Positions 36,770-45,900 of a DNA stretch of 64,000 nt are shown in pieces. A model generated the notes under the pieces. It was given only the letters and a program-made list of their open reading frames with translations. It was not told where the DNA came from and did no database searches. Within the stretch, counting starts at the first letter, position 1. Every line of letters starts with the position of its first letter. Position numbers and translations under genes: made by a program. The stretch is from Agrocybe praecox (taxonomy: Eukaryota > Basidiomycota > Agaricomycetes > Agaricales > Agrocybaceae), in assembly GCA_964017145.1 (NCBI GenBank), contig OZ024842.1:3286001-3350000 (forward strand), read 5' to 3'.

Positions 36770-37910
36770 GGGGTGGCTAGTAGAGGAATAGTTTAGTACT
36801 AGGGCTCTCAGTGAGGGCTCTTTGATCATGCACAGTACCAGTGAAGAATCAAGCGTTAGATTCGCGATGACTCGTGAAATGTATGTTGCCTTCAGTTTAC
36901 ATAACGACGACCATGAGTAGGCTCATACTCATAAGCAATGACAAGTGTATACAGGCTTATACAGGGAGTCCCGGAGATATTAAGCGCCCATCTGTAGAGG
37001 TGAGTTTGATTCGACAAACGGCAAAAGTTACCTGCTTACAATTATGCATATACATACATTCTCAATGTCGGCCATACTTACTTACTTATACCAAAGTGAA
37101 CAAGCCCAGTACACTAACAAGCCCTGAGGACACTTGGGTTACACCGGAACTGGGACTTTGCGTTTTCCTGAAATAAAAGTTAAAAAGACCACGTCCGGGG
37201 CTTTTTAGTTATACATAATTAAAATATCAGGAATAGAATAGACTATACGGCCAGGTATAGAATATGTATATGGAGGTAGCTTGGTTAGTTATTTACAGCG
37301 CGTAGCGCATTATGCACTGCACGCACAATAATGGGTGGAAACGGTTGTTCCGTCATTCTCCCAATGCGGAACCGCAGGATAGCTAGTTGTGGTGTGAAGG
37401 GATATATGATGCAGCGTTATAACGCTCCGAGGTTATTATAGCTTGGAAATACTGGGTTTATTCGTTAATGAAAAGTACCAGTGGATAGTCTATGGGCGTA
37501 CTTAGGTGTGATCATTGAGCAAAGGAGGATGAGGAGAAGGATACGTGCGTGCGTACGTGTCTGCCGAGGCCTGGAAGACAGAGCGTTCTGTTTTAGCTTT
37601 AGAGCGCATGATTGCGCAGTGTTTAGACCACCTTGAGATGACTTTTGGTGCTATTTAGAGCGAGACTAAATAAACTTGAGGAGGGCCGAGCCGGAGACGG
37701 ACCCGGGCAGACCCGCATAGAATAATGCGATGAAATAAGGAGAATGGCCAGATGAGGTACATAGATAGGTATATTTGTCGATAAGGAAAGTGTGGGGTCC
37801 ATGTGAGGTGGACGCGGCGGAGAAACACATGCGATGAGCAGCGACTTGACTCCGACGACCATGATCTAAGAAAGAAAAAAAACAACACTCTTGCTTTGTA
37901 CTCATTCACT
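36770..37910. other. C2 to RhoGEF-copy intergenic
   Basis: Matches 41912-42993 at length, including ggctttttagttatacataa. It is the duplicated upstream region of the RhoGEF gene. No other gene. Confidence 0.55.
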
Positions 37911-38827
37911 ATGGATCCAAATCCAGTTTCGGACGTAGTCAATCTGCCTCATTCTCGCAGCGTGCGGGGAAGGTCTTCTCTGCCTTCATTAACTACCACG
38001 ACCTCACAACCACCACCAACAATACCCATCCGATCCCTTTTGCGGCCCCCAGTCCGGTCTATCTCCTCCACCCCGTTGACGACACCCGGTGCGACCAATT
38101 TTACCTTTTCTGCTTCTGCTTCTGCTTCTGCTTCTGCAAGTTTTGCGTTTACTTCGACCTCTTCTCTACCTTTATCATCACAGTCGTCGTCTGGGCCTGT
38201 CGAGTCTAGTCCGTTTGCTACTATTCTCTCTCACACACCACTGCACACGAGCACGAAGACGAGCTCGACGCCAACGATCGCACGTTGACGAGATATTCGC
38301 CTGCTCTAGCTGTTGCTGCCGTCGCCGCCGCTGCTAATTCATCATCATCATCAGATTATAGGACTACACCAAGTTTGACTGGAGTTATCATCATCACCAC
38401 CACCAGCGACAACTTCATCAAGTACCACAACGACTACAGCCATATCCGCAGTTACAACTACGACTACAGCTGCAGCCCAAATGTCGCTCATGCGCGAACG
38501 ACACAATAGTTTCCCCAGTATTGATAATCTTATGGAGGCCATTAGTGCTGAGATTGAGGGGTTTGGAGAGACGGCTCGCGAACCTGAACGAGACCCGAGG
38601 AATGAGTATGTGTATGCAAGCAACAGTAACAGGAGGGAGAGACAGGGGGAATCTAATGCATCTAAGACGTATGTCGGGAGTTGGGGGGGCGAGGGATGTG
38701 GGTAAGGGTGAGGGTGAGAGCGAGGATGGAAGTGGCGAGTCTGGAGGAGCATTGTCACTATCTCAGCAGAATCACCACTTTGTCGACCTGTCGTCACTCT
38801 CGATGCTCTTTAACAAGGATGGGTTCA
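37911..38827 (+). pseudogene. Truncated, frameshifted copy of the RhoGEF gene 5' end
   Basis: It begins MDPNPVSDVVNLPHSRSVRG like the intact gene at 42994, keeps about 300 codons' worth of similarity (LRPPVRSISSTPLTTP, SLMRERHNSFPSIDNLMEAISAEIEGF) and stops resembling it after LFNKDG near 38820, where unit 2 begins. A frame change near 38240 brings a stop at 38286. A TTCTGC run near 38109-38136 has five units where the intact gene has one or two. It lacks all DH, BAR and SH3 sequence, so it cannot act as a GEF. Transcription from the duplicated promoter remains possible. Confidence 0.9.
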
Positions 38828-38985
38828 AAGTTATCTCGAAAACCATATCTGGAAGTTATTTCCTAAAACAGACTCATCCCATCTTTTGAGAAATCAAATC
38901 AAATTGCCAAGTTTATGTACTACATTCCGGGTAAGTAGCTCCTTCATTTCTCCTCTTCCATATCGACAAGAAAAATATCTCGCCC

Positions 38986-39258
38986 TCAATCTCTAGTCTT
39001 CTTTGGTCCACCCTTGGGCGCACAGCAAAGGGTCTTGATTCCGGTGACGCAGCAAGCGCCATCACCGCAGCTGCCTCTGTCTTTCTCAATATATCCAGTG
39101 GTGCAAGATCCGGCGCAGAAAGGCGCACTTCCTTCCCAGTGGCAACCTACTGGTGGGGCACCGTCGAAGGCGGCTAATTCGCCGTTGACGTTCTCTGTGA
39201 GCGGAGAGGCGAGGACGACGGTGGTGAGTGCTGCGCTGATTAGGATGAGAACCTTCAT
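38986..39258 (-). CDS. Small secreted 8-Cys protein, subtype A (A2)
   Basis: 90 residues, signal peptide MKVLILISAALTTVVLAS, module GCHWEGSAPFC, AGSC, CGDGACC, TGIKTLCC and a basic tail KGGPKKTRD. It differs from A1 at about five positions (for example Pro for Ser before Phe-Cys, Val for Ile after CC, Ala for Val after the last CC), so both copies remain intact and probably functional. Confidence 0.85.
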   Translation of the reverse strand: MKVLILISAALTTVVLASPLTENVNGELAAFDGAPPVGCHWEGSAPFCAGSCTTGYIEKDRGSCGDGACCVTGIKTLCCAPKGGPKKTRD

Positions 39259-40333
39259 GATGATCTACTTTGAGGAAGAGGATGAGTGCTATGTGTTTGA
39301 GTTTCCAAGGGTTGGATTGGGCACTGCTTACTGAGTGAAGAGACGAATGTCTTTCTGAGGAAGGAGATGTGTTTCCGTTTCGTTTATATATGTTGCAAAT
39401 ATGTTGTATTGTGTATATCTCGTTTTATCACCATTTCTCAGCTAAGGCTCTCTGCCAAGACTCTCTCAGACCGTAAACAAATCCGACAATTGGAAACCCG
39501 GTGCAGTCGCGTTCGAATATCCAGTCATCAATGCAGTGGTCTCTCCCATTGGGTTTTGTCATTGTTTTATCCACCTATCCACCTCTCTGCGAGTCGATCT
39601 GCTACACTATATCAGTGGGGCTAATACAGATCTCTACTAGTCTAAATTTCCTCTTGACCGGATGAGTACAACCCACAAAATGCGGTGAACATCTCATAGA
39701 CTCGGATACAGACATGCAGCGTAGAATAGGCGGATCTTTGGCGCCGGTCGTACTTACTCCTGGTGTCTTGGCATCATCGCGAAGAACCTCTAGTGCGTTG
39801 CGCGAATTGGTGGCCCCAAATTACCATTTTCTGACGTATGTAAATGACACAACTGGGCGTGAAGTTAGTAGATTGAACTTGGCAAGCAAAGATTCATCAT
39901 GCTAACACCGAAATGCGGTCCACGCATCTCTGCAGATGTTATTTCCGAGACGTGCTACTGTTTAGGCTCCGTAGGTTCTTTTTCGATTTCAGTACGATAA
40001 TTACATGTAACATGATGCCCACGAAATTTGAAGTGCCGCCGCTTGTTCCCGAAGGTGGCACCAGGACAGCACTTATTTTGTCTTCCATTTTTGATCGGAT
40101 GATGTTTGTGCTCGAAATAGATATCAATCATGGATTCGATTGAGGTGAGATGATATCAAGAATGAGTTCAGATAATTATGTTCTCGTGAGAAATGGGGAA
40201 AGTAGGAACCTGGAATCGTTGACATATGCCAGTGATTCATATCGTATGACAGTATACTGGTACATCCGAACCTCCTTACAACCTTGCAACCAGCACCCAA
40301 CACATCTCCATAGATCACCATGGATTATCATCT
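39259..40333. other. A2-B3 intergenic, with remnant frames
   Basis: Plus-strand frame 39714-39905 (MQRRIGGSLAPVVLTPGVLA, ending LNLASKDSSC) is open here but frameshifted in unit 1. A shifted remnant of the MMPTKFEVPP fragment lies at 40012-40094 (internal deletion). Confidence 0.45.
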
Positions 40334-40597
40334 TCAAGGCTGGCAACAAAGAACCTTATTCCCCGTTGCACAGCATAGTCCGTCTCCGTTCCCACAATTA
40401 TTCCACGCAGACAACCTCCAGCCTGCCTCGCACTGGCCATTGCAGAATGGTGCTGTACCCTCCCAGCGGCACCCAGGAGGTGTGGGGTCGGGGGGGTGTC
40501 TCACTGGTCGATATGGGAGCTTGTTTGCGCTGGTGATTTGTGGGAAGGTGATGAGTAGCGTGAGGGCGGAAAAGAGGAAGGAGATGGTTAGTCTCAT
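40334..40597 (-). CDS. Small secreted 8-Cys protein, subtype B (B3)
   Basis: 87 residues: signal peptide MRLTISFLFSALTLLITF, then a Pro/Arg-rich linker (KLPYRPVRHPPDPTPP). Module: GCRWEGTAPFC, NGQC, EAGWRLSAWNNC, GNGDGLCC, TGNKVLCC, QP. Two extra residues lie between the fourth cysteine and the CC pair (x6, not x4). Divergent from C3. Confidence 0.85.
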   Translation of the reverse strand: MRLTISFLFSALTLLITFPQITSANKLPYRPVRHPPDPTPPGCRWEGTAPFCNGQCEAGWRLSAWNNCGNGDGLCCATGNKVLCCQP

Positions 40598-41614
40598 TGT
40601 TGGGTTTGGCCGAGTTGTTTATGGTCCTGTGGGTTATTGTTAGTGAGTTGAGAGTGCGACCTTTGAAAGGTTGTCTGTACTGCACTTACTTTGCTGAAGG
40701 TAAAAGTTATAACTTTGAAGAAGGCGAACTGTGAGACCTATCTCGTGCTCCAGAGAGTTTATACCATTCTGTGTCACGATAAAGTAAGACTTGTGCTTGA
40801 ATTCGCGTCGTTAAGCAGCTTTAGGAACTTTCCATCATGTCGAGCAATTTGACAACAAGTTCGTAGTTAAACCTACTTTTGACCTACGTACTAATCTAAT
40901 TTACATGAATTTATTATATGGAGTGGAGAGATGCACTTCTCCACAGTTTGTATTTCGGTAATAAGTCGTTTGGGCTAAATTAATGCTATTTTAGACTCTG
41001 TGAGACGCCACACATAGTAAACGTATACACTACTAGGATAGTTGACGCGGGTCAATCTCCATAGCTTCTATGTTTTATTTTTGTGACGTTGATGGATATG
41101 ATTTAAAAGCACGTAGATAGGGTTTTAATGATAATACCGTGTGTATGTATGAGGGTCCGGCCTATCCCCAGTGCCCAGTGCCCACGATTAGGCTTAAGCA
41201 CTCCGGCGCGGCATGTCCGATTTGAGCTTGATCTTCCATTTTGTGTTATCACTGCAGGGTCAGTAGGAGCGTACTTGCGTTGAATGGGGGGATTTGATTT
41301 CATGTCATATAGGAAGTATCAGTACTAGGGAATAAAGAGGAGTTAGATGCGTAGAATTTACCGTAGAAGGCTGGTAGTAGCTGATCCGAGAAACAGATTC
41401 AGATTCAGAGTGTTGATTGAATGACGTACATACGTATAGTGGTGGAGGTATATAATAAACTAGGTGAAAAATCATAACCTTCATCTTCACTGCTATCAGT
41501 ACAGAGAGAGATACGTATTTGTTTCATTCAAGTGAGTATATATCATATACTGTTACATCCTGTCTCTCTCGGATTTTGATTGGACTCCCATTTTCTAGAC
41601 AATCTAAAGCATCA
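40598..41614. promoter_or_regulatory. Divergent B3-C3 intergenic region
   Basis: Third copy of the divergent promoter. tgacgtacatacgta is at 41422-41436 and a TATA-like box at about 41449-41458. Confidence 0.5.
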
Positions 41615-41911
41615 ATGATGTTGTTCAACGCCTTCAAAGCATTCACACTCGGCGGCGCGCTCCTCCTTGTGCTCGTCCTCCCAGGGACATCCCTCGCCTC
41701 CGACGCACCAACCCTAACGAAACGCCAGCGGTTCCACCAACACCACACGTACCCCGACCCGCCCCCTCCAGGGTGCGAGTGGAAGGGCACCGCGCCGTTC
41801 TGCGACGGGCAGTGCGATACGGGTGCGGGGTGGCGGGTACAGGCGTGGAATGGGTGTGGGGATGGGGCGTGTTGTATAACGGGGCAGAAGGTACTTTGTT
41901 GTCGGCCTTGA
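41615..41911 (+). CDS. Small secreted 8-Cys protein, subtype C (C3), with Kex2-like site
   Basis: 98 residues: MMLFNAFKAFTLGGALLLVL signal peptide, GTSLAS, TLTKR dibasic site, then QRFHQHHTYPDPPPPGC. Module: EWKGTAPFC, DGQC, DTGAGWRVQAWNGC, GDGACC, TGQKVLCC, RP. Differs from C1 mostly near the processing site and in the loops. Confidence 0.85.
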   Translation: MMLFNAFKAFTLGGALLLVLVLPGTSLASDAPTLTKRQRFHQHHTYPDPPPPGCEWKGTAPFCDGQCDTGAGWRVQAWNGCGDGACCITGQKVLCCRP

Positions 41912-42993
41912 GGGGTCAAGCGTTAGCTTCGCAATGACTCGTGAAATGTATATTGCCTTCAATTTGAATAATGACCATGAGTATGTTCATGCTTATGGAC
42001 AATGCCGAGTGTATACAGCCTTATGCAGGGAATCCCGGAAATATTAAGCGCCCACCTGCAGAGATGAGTTTGATTCGCCAAACGCTATGAAAACGGCAAA
42101 AGTTACCTGCTTACAATTATGCATATACATACATTCTCGATGTCAGCCATACTTACTTACTTATACCAAAGTGAACAAGCCCAGTACACTAACAAGTCCC
42201 GAGGACACTTGGGTTAGACTGGAACTGGGAATTTGCGTTTTCCTGAAATAGAATTTAAAAACGACCATGTCCGGGGCTTTTTAGTTATACATAATTAAAA
42301 TATCAGGAATAGAATAGACTATACGGCCAGGTATAGAACATGTATATGGAGGTAGCTTGGTTAGTTATTTACAGCGCGCAGCGTATTATGCAGTGTACGC
42401 ACGATGGGTGGAAACGGTTGTTCCGTCATTCTCCCGATGCGGAACCGCAGGATAGTTCAAGTTGTGGTGTGAAGGTGAAGGGATATATGATGCAACGTTA
42501 TAATGCTCCGAGGTTATAGCTCTGGAAATACTGGGTTTATTCGTCAATGAAAAGTACCAGTGGATAGTATATGTGCTTGCTAAGGTTTGATCATTAAGCA
42601 AAGGAGAAGGATACGTGCGTGCGTACGTGTCTGCCGAGGCCTGGAAGACAGAGCGTGCTGTTTTAGTTTTAGGGCGTATGATTGCGCAGTGTTTAGACCA
42701 CCTTGAGATGACTTTTGGTGCTATTTAGAGCGAGACTAAATAAACTTGAAGAGGGCCGAGCCGGGTATGTATGTCGGAGACGGGCCCGAGCAGACCCGCA
42801 TGGAATAATGTGATAAAATAAGGAGAATAACCATATGGAGTACATAGATAGATATATTTGTCGATAAGGCAAGTGTGGGGTCCATGTGAGGTGGACGCGG
42901 CGGAGAAACACATGCGGTGAGCAGCGACTTGACTCCGACGACCATGATCTAAGAAAAAAATACAACAACTCTCTTGCTTTGTACTCATTCACC
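41912..42993. other. C3 to RhoGEF intergenic (upstream region of the RhoGEF gene)
   Basis: Second copy of the 36770-37910 sequence. No other gene. Minus-strand frames that run from here into the RhoGEF exon are shadows of its repetitive codons. Confidence 0.5.
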
Positions 42994-45900
42994 ATGGATC
43001 CAAATCCAGTTTCGGACGCAGTCAGTCTGCCTCGTTCTCGCCGCGTGCAAGGAAGGCCTTCTTTGCCTTCATTAACTACCACAACCTCTCCACCACCACC
43101 AACAATCCCTACCCGATCCCCTTTGCGGCCACCTGTCCGGTCTATCTCCTCCACCCCGTTGACGACACCCACTACGACCAATTTTCCCTTTTCTGCTTCT
43201 GATTCTGCAAGTTCTGCGTTTACTTCGACCTCTTCTTTACCTTTACCATCACGGTCGTCGTCTGGGCCTGTCGAGTCTAGTTCGTTTGCTACTATTCCCA
43301 CACACACCTCTACGCACGAGCACGAGCACGAAGACGAGCTCGACGCCAACAACCGCACATTAACGAGACATTCGCTCGCTCTAGCAGCTGCCGTCGCCGC
43401 TGCTAATTCATCATCATCATCAGATTCTAGTACTACAACACTGCTACCAAGTTTGACTGCAGAGTTATCATCATCAACAACATTGCCACCACCAGCGACA
43501 ACTTCATCAAGTACCACCGCGACTACAGCCATATCCGCAGTTACAACTACGACTACAGCTGCAGCCCAAATGTCGCTCATGCGCGAACGACACAATAGTT
43601 TTCCCAGTATTGATAATCTTATAGAGGCCATTAGTGCTGAGATTGAGGGGTTTGGAGCGACGGCTCGCGAACCTGAACGAGACGCGAGGAATGAGTATGT
43701 GTATGGAAGTAACAGGAGGGAGAGACAGGGAGAATCTAGTGCATCCAAGACGTATAGAGCGAGGGAATCCAGGGACGTGGATGAGAGCGAAGATGGAAGT
43801 TTGCTCGTGGGTACGCAAATGAGGAACGGCGAGTCTGGAGAAGCATTGTCGTTATCACAATCACAACGGTTACAAGCACAAGCACATCAGCAGCAGCAGC
43901 AGCAGCCAACACAGAGACACCACTTTGTCGACCTCTCAGCACTTTCAATGCGGTATTTGAGCTTTAACAAAGACAAGTCGCTGCCTCCGCGGCCGTTGGA
44001 TGTTGACAGGCGCGAGGTGGGCCCTGGGGTTGGCAGTGGGTTAGGTGCGGGCTTTGGTGCGGGATTGGGATTGGGATTATATGAAGAGGAGGCAGGCAGG
44101 GATGAGACGGAGAAGGAGTCAGAGTCCCCTGTCAGTCTTGTTGATCTTGAGATGGAGGATGGGGTTGGGATTGGGAGGCGTGTCGGTGCCACCACCACTA
44201 CCACTGGTGCGACTCTTGCTACGACGACGACAACAACAACATCGAATAGGTCCAGCGCAGGTTCGGACGATGTTACTGCTGCTTCTGCTACTACGGCTTC
44301 ATCTTCATCTACGTCTTCAATGACTTTCTCTTCGACTTCCTCTTCCTCTTCTGCGGGATCCGGAGCGTCGACGGCGAATACTTCTATATCAATAACGCTG
44401 CCGGGTGCTTCTCAATCTCAGGCTTCACAAGGACAAAGTCAAAGTCAAGGACAACCGCAAACACAACAACCACTCGCACCCCCGCCAATGACGAAAAGGC
44501 AACACGCGCTGCATGAGCTTCTGTCCTCTGAGCGAGCGTATGCGTCGGATCTAGCGCTCTTGAGGGAGGTGCATATCCCGTTGGCATTAGGTGGGTTGTC
44601 TTTATTATCTCTGCTTCTTTTCCACCTTTTTTTCGACTTGCTTTTTGTTTTTGTTTTCTTTCGACTTTCGACTTTCGACTCTTTCTTTTTCTTCAGTTTT
44701 CGGTTCGAATCCACTTTCTCGATGCTGCGAACGTGCGCTGCTACGTGTGATGTGCTCGTTCGTTCGTTCGAGTGCATACATGCATACATATTGCACGCAA
44801 GCACGTCGACTGACGGAAGGGATGGATAGATTTACGGATGGACTGCGCATATGCATACATGCAGCAGTCCGTCGGTTCATTGAACACATGCATATTCATT
44901 CTCGTACGACATCTTGGATGTGCTTTGTGCGTGGGTTACATTCGTACGTTATGGATGGAACGAGGACTGGAAATCTATCCTATCATGCTTTCGGGTGTGG
45001 TGTCCGAATCCGAATGGAGTGTATTGGAGATGGAAGCATGGATATCGGTGTTTTTTCTTCTTGGTTTGGGGTTTTTCACTTTTCACTCTTTCTTGGAGTT
45101 TTGCACTCTTGGCTTTCTTCTTTTCTTTTCTTCCTTGTCACTTTATCTTCATTCATTCTGGCGTCCCCTTCGTTGTGCTCTGGGTTCTGGAAGACTACCC
45201 CTAACAGTTCCCCACACCACCAACATAAAAAAAAATCCCGTATAGTCGATCGACCGATCGATCGACCGACTACGCAGGTGCTCGTTTTTGGAGAATTTGC
45301 TTCCGAGTCTTTGCCTTGAACTTCGTTCCGTTCTCCGAGAGGACGAAACGTGCTTTGTGATCATAGTGCTTGGTTTACGGTGCTGTGTCTCCGTGTACTT
45401 GATTGCTATGCTTGCTCTTTTTGGGGGTGTTATTGATTTTTCTGTTAATTTCTTTTTTTCTTTCTTTTGACCCATTCCATCTCCATTACATTAAACTAAC
45501 CACATCATTTCGTTCTAGGCCAAACTGCTCCTATCCATGTTGCACCAACGACGACTAATGCGTCTACTTCCTCGCAATCAGCCCACCAACAGAGCTTGTC
45601 AAATGGAGGCAGCGCCCATGCGAATAATTCTAACTCCAACGCGGCTTCGGGGTCTGGATCGAACAATTCATCGCGCGCCGTGTCGACTTTCTCTACTTCT
45701 TCTGATCCAGCAACAGCAGCTACGAGCGCGAATGCAAGCGCCGTGTCTGGTCCTATACACGCCATCATCCAAGCTCAGCGGATATCCACATCTTCTTCAT
45801 CCTCATCCTCACTCTCCGGGATTGGTGCGAGCGCCACTAACATTACTACGCCCAACACCAACACCACCAACACACATAACAACAACAACTCCGTGAGCTC

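Larger units (their letters stand above)
31667..38827. repeat. Tandem segmental duplication, unit 1 (A-B-C-B-C-RhoGEF 5' copy)
   Basis: This 7.2-kb unit holds secreted-protein genes A1, B1, C1, B2 and C2 and ends in a broken copy of the RhoGEF 5' end. It is followed directly by unit 2. The junction near 38820-38830 joins RhoGEF-like sequence to sequence that elsewhere lies just downstream of PMR1, as expected for a head-to-tail duplication. An inner extra B-C pair makes this unit about 2 kb longer than unit 2. Confidence 0.85.
38828..43975. repeat. Tandem segmental duplication, unit 2 (A-B-C-RhoGEF)
   Basis: This 5.1-kb unit carries A2, B3 and C3 and runs into the intact RhoGEF gene; the similarity ends at about codon 327 of that gene (SFNKDK). 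It lacks the extra B-C pair of unit 1. Confidence 0.85.

Noticed and set aside
42693..43748. Long minus-strand open frame of 351 codons opposite the RhoGEF N-terminus
   Set aside because: It is a shadow of Ser/Thr-rich repeat codons of the RhoGEF exon and its truncated copy, and it has no family resemblance or splice structure.
44591..45319. Open frame of 242 codons inside the long RhoGEF intron
   Set aside because: Aromatic and Ser-rich translation with no recognisable domain. The exon borders on either side are good, so intron status is better supported.
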